A stretch of 64,000 bases of DNA from contig CASFVA010000026.1 in assembly GCA_949298075.1 (NCBI GenBank), forward strand, positions 1 to 64,000, read 5' to 3'. Position 1 is the stretch's first letter. Each line of letters begins with the position of its first letter. Below, piece after piece: positions 1-8,054 of the stretch. The notes beneath the pieces are model-generated. The model searched no databases. It was not told the DNA's origin and saw only the letters and a list, made by a program, of their open reading frames with translations. A program made the translations under genes and the position numbers. The stretch is from an uncultured Lentisphaeria bacterium. Its GTDB lineage: Bacteria; Verrucomicrobiota; Lentisphaeria; Victivallales; Victivallaceae.

Positions 1-270
1 GCGGCAAGAGTTCTGGCGCTCGGCGTTGATGTGATTCTGGATTTCGGCTGTTGGGCGAAATCGGAGCGGGATTATTTCCGGAATCGGGCCAGGAGCATCG
101 GCGCTGGATTCAAAATTCATTACATGGACTGCTCCGCCGAAGAGCTTTGGCAGCGTTTGGAAAAACGGAATCAAACTGCTGAAGGAGAATCCGTTTTCCG
201 GATTTCAAAACAGCATCTGACAAGGTGGATCAGGCAATTTGAACCGCCAGATCCTGAAGAGCTGCGTTGA
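1..270 (+). CDS. P-loop kinase-like ATPase (AAA_33 type), 3' part only
   Basis: The reading frame is open from the first base, so the N-terminal half with the Walker A loop lies outside the window. What remains matches the C-terminal half of small predicted nucleotide kinases of the AAA_33/zeta-toxin-like class: a buried strand DVILDFGCW, a basic helix SERDYFRNRA, a lid-like segment LWQRLEKRN, and the ending FEPPDPEEL that is typical of this family. These proteins probably phosphorylate a small substrate; the substrate is unknown. It converges on the next gene across about 190 bp. A short inverted repeat, CTCCGG at 358-363 and CCGGAG at 370-375, lies in that gap. The family call rests on the C-terminal motifs only. 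Confidence 0.72.
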   Translation, partial: AARVLALGVDVILDFGCWAKSERDYFRNRARSIGAGFKIHYMDCSAEELWQRLEKRNQTAEGESVFRISKQHLTRWIRQFEPPDPEELR

Positions 271-456
271 TTTGCCGGAGTTAAAACCGTGACCGGGCCG
301 GTGGCGGTGGCACCCGACATGTCCCGGGCCGGTTTTGGCGCAATTCCGGGGGAGCGCCTCCGGTAAAATCCGGAGCAGTGCCCCGCCGGTCTTAATGGTG
401 GAAGCGCTCCGGTCCGGGGACCGGCCTGAATACGCGGTGCCGTATTGGCGATGAAA

Positions 457-1278
457 TCAGGACGGAGGTTCCGGGGCTTGAAGGTGCGGCGCCGGCGTTT
501 CCAGAAGTTCTGCCAGCCGGGATTCCATGATTTCCGCCAAGCGGTGCGTCTCGGCCGGAAGATCGTCCCAGTGGTCCGGGGACCTCCCCAGGTAAGCTTC
601 TCCCGCCATCCGGATCAGCGGGACGAGCTCCGGGGGAACGCGGGATGCCGCCCATTGTGCGGCGGCATCCTTGGTGCAAATGTCGCGGGTTTCCAGCGTG
701 TACCACATCCGGGCCAGGGTCAGCAGCACGTTTCTCTCATCTCCGCTCAGCCAGGCGAGCAATTCGGGGCGCGCCCGGCTGATTGCCCGGCGAATTTCGG
801 TGAAAGGTATGGACGGAATAAGTTCAGCGGCCGGCTTTCCGCTCAGAATCCGGCTGTGCATCCTGGCCTGCCACAGCAGAAGTGCGGTGTCAGCTCTGAA
901 ATACGGTTGCGGAAGACCGCCGGATTCCAATTCCCCGCGCAGCCATTCGCCGTACTGGTATTCGCATTTCGGCGGAAAGCGCCAGGGGGCCAGATCGTTC
1001 AGGTTGATCACCGTGACTTCCAGCGGTCTGGCGTTCCGGTGGCCGGGCGGAGCGGATAAGTACAGCAGCCGCCGGGTCAGAGTCCGGCGCGGTTCCGGTT
1101 GCAGTTCTCCCCGGATCAGCACCAGTATATCCAGATCGCTGTCGGGGCGCAGACCGCCCAGAACGGCGGATCCGCACAATAAAATTCCGGCGAGGCGGTC
1201 GTTTAACAGTTCCTGAAGGCACGCCTGGATCCGCCGGAGTTGACCAGACTGTTTGTTCCGCTCGAGTGACGAATCCAT
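457..1278 (-). CDS. AadA-like aminoglycoside 3''/9-nucleotidyltransferase family protein
   Basis: A 273-residue protein close in length and motif order to ANT(3'')/ANT(9) adenylyltransferases, which transfer AMP to streptomycin or spectinomycin. The nucleotidyltransferase signature GSAVLGGLRPDSDLDILV gives the two metal-binding aspartates. RPLEVTVI carries the probable catalytic glutamate, PWRFPPKCEYQYGEW matches the AadA substrate-pocket segment with its Trp, and the helical C-terminal domain has GDERNVLLTLARMWYT as in AadA. The start at 1278 is chosen because CTGGAG lies a few bases upstream and because it gives AadA length; the frame stays open further upstream. No integron, attC-like site or transposase lies nearby, so this looks like an intrinsic chromosomal gene. 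Whether it modifies drugs or a native metabolite cannot be told from sequence. Confidence 0.85.
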   Translation of the reverse strand: MDSSLERNKQSGQLRRIQACLQELLNDRLAGILLCGSAVLGGLRPDSDLDILVLIRGELQPEPRRTLTRRLLYLSAPPGHRNARPLEVTVINLNDLAPWRFPPKCEYQYGEWLRGELESGGLPQPYFRADTALLLWQARMHSRILSGKPAAELIPSIPFTEIRRAISRARPELLAWLSGDERNVLLTLARMWYTLETRDICTKDAAAQWAASRVPPELVPLIRMAGEAYLGRSPDHWDDLPAETHRLAEIMESRLAELLETPAPHLQAPEPPS

Positions 1279-1428
1279 GAAATTTCTCCAGGCATTTGGC
1301 GCTGCTGCGACGGTCCGGCGGGAACAAGACCGGTTTTTCCGGTTCAGCTCCGGCGGGCCGGCGCAGTATACGCGGTTTAAAATAAATCGGGCAGGCAGCA
1401 AGGTTGTCCGCTTCGGCGTACTCCGGCT

Positions 1429-1704
1429 TCAATTGCCGGATGGCGTCGTCAATTGCTCCAGCTCCGTAAGATTCGCAAGCGCCGCTTCGCGGTCGGTTCC
1501 GCACATTTCCGCACTCGGCTGCAATGATCCGCACACTGCCGGACGTTCCGGCGATCCGAAAATCCGGCAACGGTATTCCCGGTCCAGATTCACGCACGGC
1601 ACCCCGGCCGGTTTTCCCTCCGGCATCCCCGGAATCGGCGACGAGATTGAGGGCGCGATGCAGCAGGCCCCGCATCCGGGACGGCAGGTCATGTTTTTTT
1701 TCAT
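1429..1704 (-). CDS. YkgJ-family cysteine cluster protein
   Basis: A 91-residue protein with the cluster CRPGCGACC near the N-terminus followed by spaced cysteines (PCVNLD, YRCRIF, AVCGSL, EMCG). This is the pattern of the CxxCxxCC zinc- or iron-chelating domain family (YkgJ). The biochemical role of these small cytosolic proteins is poorly known. ATG at 1704 is chosen; an in-frame TTG nine bases upstream is an alternative. A promoter on the minus strand (TTGCAA at 1766-1771, TATTTT at 1743-1748, 17 bp spacer) sits just upstream, so the gene may be the first of a unit continuing into the AadA-like gene about 150 bp downstream. Confidence 0.75.
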   Translation of the reverse strand: MKKNMTCRPGCGACCIAPSISSPIPGMPEGKPAGVPCVNLDREYRCRIFGSPERPAVCGSLQPSAEMCGTDREAALANLTELEQLTTPSGN

Positions 1705-1742
1705 CGTACTCAAGGTCTCTGGTTATGCCGGTTTGAAAAACT

Positions 1743-1771
1743 AAAATAACACCATCCCCTGAATTTTGCAA
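1743..1771 (-). promoter_or_regulatory. Sigma-70-type promoter for the YkgJ-family gene
   Basis: On the minus strand TTGCAA (1766-1771) and TATTTT (1743-1748) are separated by 17 bp, about 40 bp before the start codon. The same pair with the same spacing precedes the glycosyltransferase gene at 18163. Confidence 0.55.
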
Positions 1772-1953
1772 CCGCATGGTCCGGGGCGGTCACCGGTGAA
1801 CCGAAAACCCGGAATTGTCTGTGACAGCAAGATAAGCCGGCAGTTCCGGACGAGATCCGTTCCGACCCGGTCCGGCGGCGGCCGTGGCGGGCAAAGACGG
1901 AAATCAGGGTCGGCCGGATGCCAATTTTTCTGTCGGCTTTTTTTTAATGACAG

Positions 1954-1981
1954 TTGAAAAAATCGCCGTGGCAGTTATAGT
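1954..1981 (+). promoter_or_regulatory. Sigma-70-type promoter for the DUF3142 gene
   Basis: TTGAAA (1954-1959), 16 bp spacer, TATAGT (1976-1981). The predicted transcript starts near 1988 and gives a leader of roughly 125 nt before the ATG at 2113. Confidence 0.6.
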
Positions 1982-2112
1982 ATTGGCTCTCCGGCCGGGA
2001 TGGAGGCGTGAAGTCCGGATCGTCTCCGCTTGCAGCGTATGGTTGCGTTCCCGGAGAAAGGGAATGGCGATGTGACGTGTATGAGATCCGGACTTTGGAG
2101 CGCGGCTTGAAA

Positions 2113-3288
2113 ATGAGCTGGTTGCGGAAAATCAGAACAGTTTACCGATGCCGGCGGCGAAGCATTGGCTGGTGGTTTCCGGTGGCCGGTCTTCTGCTTT
2201 GTGGGTGTCCGCTGCCGCTTCCGGCCGCCGGATCGGGTGTCTACTTTTGGCATCGGCAGCGCAATCCGGACTCCGACCGGGCGGTGGCGGCGGTTTCCGA
2301 CTGGCCAATTTATGCGCTGCGCGGGGAATTACGGAGCGGAACGCCGGCAGTGCTGCTCCGGCCCCCCGCGGTGCGTTCGATTCCGGTTTTCCGGCTGGAT
2401 CACCGAGTCTGGCTCGAACCGGATTTTACCGTCAGATTCGCCGAGCTTCTGAATGCCGAAACTGCGGTGGAAATTCAGCTGGACTGCGATGTGCCTGAAG
2501 CCGGCCTCGGACCGTATGCTGATTTTCTCGCCGAGCTGTGCCGCCGGGTTCCCGGAAAAATTTTTTCAATTACACTGCTGCCCTGTCATTTGCGTCACCG
2601 CGCTGAACTGAACCGGATTTTTCCGTTGATTTCATATTACGTTCTGCAGCTGCATGCTTTGGAGCCTCCCCGCGATCTGCCCGCCCGGTATCAGCTCTTT
2701 GATCTGACGGCGGCGGTTCGGGCCGTTGAGCTGGCCATCGGTATCGGAGCAGAGTTCAAGGTCGCGCTTCCGACCTATGCCTACCGGTTGCATTACTCGA
2801 AAAAATCCGGCCGTTTCCGCCGCTTGAGCGCGGAAAACCGGCCGCCGGCCCGGCCCGGCGAAATCACCGTAATTGCCGCTCCGGACTGGTCGGATGTACT
2901 GCAGTTCCGCCGAAGATTCCCGGAGCTCCCGGTCATCTGGTTTCGGCTGGCGCTGCCAGGAGACCGGCTCGGACTGGAACTGGAAAACCTCCGGCGTCTG
3001 GATTCCGGTCTGCCGCCCCGGCAGGAGCTGACCGCCGCCCGCCGGCGCGTCGGCGACCGGACCGAACTCTACTGGACCAACCACGGAATTCCCGGCGAGC
3101 CGGAGTTCACGCAGAAACTGGGAGGAGGACTGGGAGAGGCCTTTTTCTTTCATGGCGTCCGACCGGTGAAACCGGCGTTGCCGGGATGTGTCCCCATTGC
3201 CGTTCATGGCATCATGCCCGGCCCGGGCGAAACTTTGAAAATAGGAGAAATCAGCAGATGGATTCCGCCAAAATCAGTCTCGCGCTGA
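2113..3288 (+). CDS. DUF3142 family secreted protein
   Basis: A 391-residue protein with a basic N-terminus and a hydrophobic segment ending in a cysteine (FPVAGLLLCGCPL), consistent with export and perhaps lipid attachment. The core matches DUF3142: VEIQLDCDVPEAGLGPYADF, then FSITLLPCHL, then YYVLQLHALE, then KVALPTYAYRL. This is the arrangement of a TIM-barrel-like fold related to glycoside hydrolases, with paired acids in the first motif. No enzymatic activity is established for the family. The start at 2113 is preferred over the longer frame because the export signal begins there. The 3' end overlaps the next gene by 31 bp, so the two are almost certainly co-transcribed and their products probably act together in the envelope. 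Confidence 0.75.
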   Translation: MSWLRKIRTVYRCRRRSIGWWFPVAGLLLCGCPLPLPAAGSGVYFWHRQRNPDSDRAVAAVSDWPIYALRGELRSGTPAVLLRPPAVRSIPVFRLDHRVWLEPDFTVRFAELLNAETAVEIQLDCDVPEAGLGPYADFLAELCRRVPGKIFSITLLPCHLRHRAELNRIFPLISYYVLQLHALEPPRDLPARYQLFDLTAAVRAVELAIGIGAEFKVALPTYAYRLHYSKKSGRFRRLSAENRPPARPGEITVIAAPDWSDVLQFRRRFPELPVIWFRLALPGDRLGLELENLRRLDSGLPPRQELTAARRRVGDRTELYWTNHGIPGEPEFTQKLGGGLGEAFFFHGVRPVKPALPGCVPIAVHGIMPGPGETLKIGEISRWIPPKSVSR

Positions 3289-5201
3289 CCGGTGTTTTTC
3301 TGTTACTGACGGTCCCGGAACCGGTTTCCGGTTGTCGGGTGCTCTTCCCTCCCAGTTACATTGAGGCGCTTGATGGCGAAGCTTACCGGCAGGAAATCGA
3401 TCTCAGCGCCGGTTTGCGGCGGCTGGCGCATCGCTACTTCCCCGATTGTGTGGACCTGACGCGCCAGCCGGCTGCCGCGGAGCCGGAGCGGGATTGTGGC
3501 GATGATCCCAGTTTGGAATTTCGGCTTTACGCCGCCGGTTGGGAGGAATTGCGGCGGAATCCGGACTGCCGGTTCCCGGAGCCATGGCGCCAACTGCTGG
3601 CACTGCCGGAAGCCAGGCGCCGTCGCTGCACGGCGAAAACGCTCTACCTGCTGGGCAATCTTCAGGTTCAGGAGCATCCGGAGAAGGCCTACCGGTGGTA
3701 TCAGCAGCTGCGGATCGCCGTCAATCGCGGCTGTCCGGATCCGCAGGGACTGGCGATCCGCAGTTTCCGCACCAATTATTTTTACGTCAAGGATCCGGTC
3801 GCCCGGGTGCGCTATCTGGCGCTGGCGGCGGCGTACGGCGCGGAGCCGCCGGCCGGATCTGATGGAGACCGCAAGTCTTTCACAGGCGAACTCAGGGATG
3901 AACTCGGCACCATGATCCGATCCAACCCGCGGCAGTTTCTGCGCGATCCTCTGACAGCCGAGGTGGTGGCGATGTTTTATCCGGAACTGATCTCGGAGTT
4001 GAAGGGACCGCTGGTGTGCGGCGACTGGCTGGCGATGCGGGCGTTCCAGTGTGGTGACTTTGACGGCTGCCGGAAACTGCTGGCGGAGAGCCCGGCGGAG
4101 TCTCCGGTCCGGCTGTATTTGGAAGCCCGGCTGGCCCGGCGGGCGGGAGATTTCCGCAAATCTGCCGGATTGTTCCGGAAATGGCTGGCATTGTACGCGG
4201 ATCACGGCGGCGGAATGCCGTTCCCGGCGATTGGTTGCGGCGGTTTTTGCGACGGCAGTCTCGGTCCGGCCCTGGTCTGGCGGAGCAGCTGCATTCTGCC
4301 GGGAGGCTGCCGGTCCATGACGGCGGAAATCCATGGTCAGCTGGGGGCTTTGCAGTATTATCGCCGGATGTACCAGGAGGCGTTGTACAGTTTTCTGCTG
4401 GGCGACGCCTGGGGTGATGCCGCACTGGTGGCTGAAACCCGGCTTGACTTGTCCGAGCTGCGGGCGTTGGTCGACGCTCACGCCGGGAATCCGCTGATTT
4501 CGGAAGAAATTAACCGGCGGCTGCGCCATCTGCTGGCCCGCCGCCTGATGCGGGCGGAGCGGTTTCGCGAGGCCGGACGCTATTTCCCGGAGGAACTTCA
4601 GACGGCGTGGCGCGACTTCACCGGTCAGATTGCTGCGGCGGAAGATTCCGCTCTGGATCCGGAGATCCGGGCGGAGGCCTGGTTCCGACTGGGCCAGATC
4701 ATGCTGAAGCACGACATCGCTCTTTTCGGCTACGAACTGCTGCCCGATTACTTCATAACCGACGGTCAGTTTGGTTATTATTCAATAACCCAGCCGTCGC
4801 AGTGCGCTCTGCCTCGGTTTCACTACCGGATTCGCGAGGCCGATTGTTTCCGGCGGGCCGCAGAATTGACCTCTGATCCGACTCTGGGTTTTCTGGCGCA
4901 TCTGGCTGGCGGACTGGTGCTGCGGGACCGAATGCCGGAAGCCGCGGAACCGTTTTACCGTCAGCTGGTCCGGCGGAATTTTTCCCCATATTCTGAACGG
5001 CTTGACTTTCGCCGCTGGATTCCGGCTCCGCCCCGGGGGTGGAAAGCACGGATCATTGCCTGTGATTTTTCTGACTCCGACGAAGCGGCAGGACTGATTA
5101 AATTTCTGCTGGTTGGCGCGGTGGAGCCGGATCCCGTCCCGCCCCGGCGGTCGCCGGCGGCAGTTCCGGGGCCGGATGGTTCACCGCCGGAATTTGAATG
5201 A
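3258..5201 (+). CDS. Secreted alpha-solenoid (TPR-like) hypothetical protein
   Basis: A 647-residue protein. AGGAGA ten bases upstream fixes the start at 3258. A signal peptide (MDSAKISLALTGVFLLL up to VSGC) is followed by a long, largely helical region with repeated helix pairs such as KTLYLLGNLQVQEHPEKAYRWYQQL and YYRRMYQEALYSFLLGDAW, suggesting tetratricopeptide-like stacking. No catalytic motif is visible. Because it overlaps the DUF3142 gene and shares its promoter, it is probably a periplasmic or outer-membrane-facing partner of that protein. Its exact function is not recognised. Confidence 0.7.
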   Translation: MDSAKISLALTGVFLLLTVPEPVSGCRVLFPPSYIEALDGEAYRQEIDLSAGLRRLAHRYFPDCVDLTRQPAAAEPERDCGDDPSLEFRLYAAGWEELRRNPDCRFPEPWRQLLALPEARRRRCTAKTLYLLGNLQVQEHPEKAYRWYQQLRIAVNRGCPDPQGLAIRSFRTNYFYVKDPVARVRYLALAAAYGAEPPAGSDGDRKSFTGELRDELGTMIRSNPRQFLRDPLTAEVVAMFYPELISELKGPLVCGDWLAMRAFQCGDFDGCRKLLAESPAESPVRLYLEARLARRAGDFRKSAGLFRKWLALYADHGGGMPFPAIGCGGFCDGSLGPALVWRSSCILPGGCRSMTAEIHGQLGALQYYRRMYQEALYSFLLGDAWGDAALVAETRLDLSELRALVDAHAGNPLISEEINRRLRHLLARRLMRAERFREAGRYFPEELQTAWRDFTGQIAAAEDSALDPEIRAEAWFRLGQIMLKHDIALFGYELLPDYFITDGQFGYYSITQPSQCALPRFHYRIREADCFRRAAELTSDPTLGFLAHLAGGLVLRDRMPEAAEPFYRQLVRRNFSPYSERLDFRRWIPAPPRGWKARIIACDFSDSDEAAGLIKFLLVGAVEPDPVPPRRSPAAVPGPDGSPPEFE

Positions 5202-5245
5202 CGCGTTCTATTCCGGAACCGGTCGATCTGTCGCGGGGGGGCTCC

Positions 5246-6145
5246 TCATCCGGGGGATTCGAAGCCGGCGGCATTGCGCTGGAAGAAATCGTAATAAATC
5301 CGTACGCTCTTCAATTCCGTCCAGGGTCTCGCGATGACCGGATCGGCATCGAAATCGTACACTTCGGCTTCTGGCAGCGCCAGCAGTAGCGGCGAGTGGG
5401 TGGCGATGATCAGCTGGGTGCCGAGCCGGGCGCTGGCGGAGAGATATCCGGCCAGTTCCAGCTGCCTGTCCGGAGCCAGACTGTTTTCCGGTTCGTCCAG
5501 CAGAACCAGGGCGTTTTCCGCGATCGAGGTGGTGAAAAACAAACACGCCAGCTGTCCGTTGGAGCCTTCCCGGAGGTCCGGCCGGATGCGGCGCCGGACA
5601 TACTCTGAGGTGGTGAGCCGCTTGAGATCGATTTCATCACAGAGGTCCTGATAGTCCGCCAGCGATTTCATGCGGAAACTTTTCCGACCTCCGCGGGAGT
5701 ATTCCAGTTTGGCCGCCATCGACTGCCGGATCAGCCGCCGGCGCGTTTCGTCGTTGGCGTCGTTGGCCAGCCGGTTGTTCAGCATACTCAGAAAGACGTC
5801 GTCGCTGGCAATGAACCGCTTTTCCGCCGGTTCGCCGGTCATGACGCCGCGGCATTGCTCCAGAAAATCCCCGTAAAACGGCGACCGGTTGAAGGGGGAG
5901 AGGCGCAACGCCCGGATTTTTTCGGCGATCAGGTTCAAAACGGTGGTTTTGCCGGAACCGTTGCTGCCGTAGAAAATCGTTATGGGAGCGAATTTCAGGG
6001 TGCGGATCCGGCCGTTCAGCACCCGGAAGGGATAGACTGACTGAAAGCAGGTCAGATCGGCCGCGCCGAAATGGTCCCAGATGAAACCTTCCTCCCGGTT
6101 GCGGTCGGGCAGAGTGAATTCTTTCAGAAACACGTTCATTTTCAA
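5246..6145 (-). CDS. AAA family ATPase (AAA_21/ABC-like, predicted)
   Basis: A 299-residue stand-alone ATPase of the ABC/SMC-related AAA_21 class. It shows Walker A FYGSNGSGKTTVLN, a short signature-like SNGQ, Walker B ALVLLDEPENSL, and a histidine switch LIIATHSPLLL. Such proteins are soluble, lack a transmembrane domain and are often seen alone; roles range from DNA-end processing to phage defence, and none is established here. No OLD-type nuclease (TOPRIM) domain is attached and no nuclease gene is adjacent. ATG at 6145 or 6139 may be used. It converges with the preceding operon and diverges from the next gene. Confidence 0.8.
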   Translation of the reverse strand: MKMNVFLKEFTLPDRNREEGFIWDHFGAADLTCFQSVYPFRVLNGRIRTLKFAPITIFYGSNGSGKTTVLNLIAEKIRALRLSPFNRSPFYGDFLEQCRGVMTGEPAEKRFIASDDVFLSMLNNRLANDANDETRRRLIRQSMAAKLEYSRGGRKSFRMKSLADYQDLCDEIDLKRLTTSEYVRRRIRPDLREGSNGQLACLFFTTSIAENALVLLDEPENSLAPDRQLELAGYLSASARLGTQLIIATHSPLLLALPEAEVYDFDADPVIARPWTELKSVRIYYDFFQRNAAGFESPG

Positions 6146-6326
6146 GCTGACTGACTTGGCGCTGTCGCGGCTGCGGAACTCAATCCGGCCGGGTCGCCGC
6201 TCCGGCGCACCGCTGATTACAATATTCCGCCGGGCTTGAAGATTCCAGCGCCGCCGCTGCGTTTCTGCAAAAAAAAGCGGATTTTTTCGCTAAGGTGGCT
6301 CAATTGTAAAAATTCTCCGGATGAAT

Positions 6327-6354
6327 TTGACTGTAACTGCGCAGCGGATATATT
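6327..6354 (+). promoter_or_regulatory. Sigma-70-type promoter for the membrane protein at 6418
   Basis: TTGACT (6327-6332), 16 bp spacer, TATATT (6349-6354) in an AT-rich pocket. The predicted start of transcription is about 55 bp before the ATG. Confidence 0.65.
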
Positions 6355-6417
6355 ATATTTATATCATGGAAAACAGATCGTCCGTCAGAAGTTATGATTA
6401 CAGCAAGAGTTCCATTT

Positions 6418-7275
6418 ATGAAGAAACGCGGTCTTTTAGTTGGTGCTGCCGCCTTTCTGGCGGTGATTGCGGTCTTTGCCGTCGGATGGTTCTGCGGGAG
6501 CAGGTCCGGCGGAATGCCGGCAAGGGGGTTCCGGGTTCCGGGTCAGGGGAGTTTCCCCGGATTCCGGATTGCGGATTACGAGTTTGCGGTTCCGCTGCCC
6601 CGGCTGGAGCTGACGGCGCTGGCCAGCGCAGATGATCCCGACGGTTTTTACGGCTCCGGCAATGCTCCCGTGACCGCGCTGGTGTTTCGGGTCCGGGAGG
6701 GGGATGAACACCACTATTTCGCCTGCTCCGGAGTCCAGGGACGCCCGGTCATAGACTTTCAGTATCTCGGCCGGAATCTTGATCTGCGGGGCTGGCAGCC
6801 GGACGGCGCCGGTTTTCTGAAAGTGGACTTTTTCCGGCCGGGAGGCGTGGCTGCGAGCGCCTGGCTGGCGGTCAGCTGCATCACCGGCTCTCAGCCGGAA
6901 TCCGCCGCCGGAGAGCCGCTGGCGGTGGATCGGCGCCGGCTGGCGGTGCAGGATTACGACCGGGAGTTTTTTGAAAACCGGACGTTTGACGACTTTCTGA
7001 CTGCGTTCAGGGAGCTGATCCGGCGCGATGATCGCGAGGCGATTGCCGGATTGATCCGGTTTCCGGTTGAAATTTCCGGGCGTGAATATTTCACCCGGGC
7101 GGAGTTCATCCGGGACTATCCGCTGATTTTCACCGAACGGCGCCGGGCCGCCATTCTGGAGGCGTGGCTGGATGATGTCAGCTTCTCATGGCGCGGAGCC
7201 GGTATGCCGGGAGGATTGTTTCTGAATGCCACTGCTGAAAAAGCCGGTCCGATCCTGAATTTTTCCGACGAGTGA
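6418..7275 (+). CDS. Membrane-anchored or secreted hypothetical protein
   Basis: A 285-residue protein beginning with a clear signal-anchor (MKKRG, then a hydrophobic run of about 20 residues ending near WFCGSR). A central beta-rich part contains paired acidic and aromatic segments. The C-terminal 90 residues (FLTAFRELIRRDDREAIAGL followed by FPVEISGREYFTRAEF) resemble a small helix-plus-sheet module seen in other secreted hypothetical proteins, possibly NTF2-like. An in-frame ATG lies 24 bp upstream; 6418 is chosen because the signal begins there. It stands alone, has its own promoter, and converges on the PTPS-like gene. Function not recognised. Confidence 0.6.
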   Translation: MKKRGLLVGAAAFLAVIAVFAVGWFCGSRSGGMPARGFRVPGQGSFPGFRIADYEFAVPLPRLELTALASADDPDGFYGSGNAPVTALVFRVREGDEHHYFACSGVQGRPVIDFQYLGRNLDLRGWQPDGAGFLKVDFFRPGGVAASAWLAVSCITGSQPESAAGEPLAVDRRRLAVQDYDREFFENRTFDDFLTAFRELIRRDDREAIAGLIRFPVEISGREYFTRAEFIRDYPLIFTERRRAAILEAWLDDVSFSWRGAGMPGGLFLNATAEKAGPILNFSDE

Positions 7276-7401
7276 ACGTCGGTCCGGGGGGCCGGTAACC
7301 GGAAGCCGTTTCCGGGCCGGTCTTTTGCGCCGCCGGCGGCGCCGAAAAAATGCCGTCTCCAGGGAACTTTCCGGAAAACGGCGAACGGTTTTCAGCAGAA
7401 C

Positions 7402-7424
7402 CGGGCCGGGCTCAGCCCGGCCCG
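7402..7424. repeat. Strong GC hairpin between convergent genes
   Basis: CGGGCCGGGCT (7402-7412) is the exact reverse complement of AGCCCGGCCCG (7414-7424). It sits between the ends of the genes at 7275 and 7436. A second palindrome, GCGCCGCC/GGCGGCGC, lies at 7327-7342. Neither has a downstream T-tract, so if they end transcription they are not classical intrinsic terminators. Confidence 0.55.
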
Positions 7425-7435
7425 TCCTCCGGGAA

Positions 7436-8002
7436 TCAGCCGCGTTTTTGGTAACCGCACTTCGGGCAGACTCCGTCGACCAGCGCGATGCCGCACAGCG
7501 GACAGCGGTCAACGGTTCCACTCGGGGTATACTCCTGCGTGGCGGCGTTGACGCCGCTGGTGAAGGTGAGCCGGGCGATGTTGAGCTTGTCCTTCAGGAG
7601 TTCATAGACGATTTTGATCATCCCCTCGACCGTCATGGTCTCTTTGGTGACCACCAGCCGGCAATCCGGATAGGCCGTGGCCAGTTCGGTCTTGAATGCC
7701 GCGCCTTTCATCTGGTTGGTGGGAGCTCCGTCCTTGATGCCCTGTCTGGCGTAGACGTCAAGAATGGCCGGCAGCAGCGGATCATCTTCGCGCAGGATCA
7801 GGGCGTGATCAAAATTTTTCAGCACATCCCAGGCAGTTTTCTGAATTTCATTGCAGGGAAACACCATGTTGACGCCGGGGTTGACGGTGTCCTCGACTTC
7901 GATGGTCAGGACTCCGGTATGTCCGTGCAGGTACTGGGCTTCGCCCTTGAACTTGTAAAAACGGTGGGCGTACTGCAGTTCGATTCTGGTGATGCTTCTC
8001 AT
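7436..8002 (-). CDS. 6-pyruvoyl-tetrahydropterin synthase/QueD-like protein with C-terminal zinc ribbon
   Basis: A 188-residue T-fold protein of the COG0720 family, members of which act on dihydroneopterin triphosphate in queuosine, folate or biopterin synthesis. The zinc-binding histidines are visible: H13 in YAHRF and H26/H28 in LHGHTG. The cysteine that normally lies four residues before HGH in QueD is replaced by Ala, with Glu21 five residues before it, so the usual catalytic proton donor is absent. The last 25 residues add CPLCG and CPKCG, a rubredoxin-type zinc ribbon that QueD lacks. It lies 52 bp downstream of the Fur-family gene on the same strand and may be co-transcribed. No other queuosine gene is in view. 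The family call is firm; the reaction is not. Confidence 0.75.
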   Translation of the reverse strand: MRSITRIELQYAHRFYKFKGEAQYLHGHTGVLTIEVEDTVNPGVNMVFPCNEIQKTAWDVLKNFDHALILREDDPLLPAILDVYARQGIKDGAPTNQMKGAAFKTELATAYPDCRLVVTKETMTVEGMIKIVYELLKDKLNIARLTFTSGVNAATQEYTPSGTVDRCPLCGIALVDGVCPKCGYQKRG

Positions 8003-8054
8003 GATGTCGTCTCCTTGGTTGGTTGTTTATAACCGGCCGCCGGGGCGGCAGTTT

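Larger units (their letters stand above)
1705..2112. other. Divergent intergenic region
   Basis: About 400 bp between the divergent YkgJ-like and DUF3142 genes. It holds one promoter in each direction (1743-1771 minus, 1954-1981 plus). A T-rich stretch at 1938-1945 follows a poorly paired GC segment and is not a convincing terminator. I see no further gene or RNA in it. Confidence 0.5.

Noticed and set aside
3303-4712. 469-codon minus-strand frame opposite the exported solenoid gene
   Set aside because: The plus-strand gene has a ribosome site and signal peptide; the minus frame is Arg/Pro/Gln-rich with no domain and no start signal.
5246-6145. Phage-defence system built on the AAA_21 ATPase
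   Set aside because: Such ATPases occur in defence systems with nucleases, but here there is no neighbouring nuclease or toxin, and the flanking genes are ordinary chromosomal ones.
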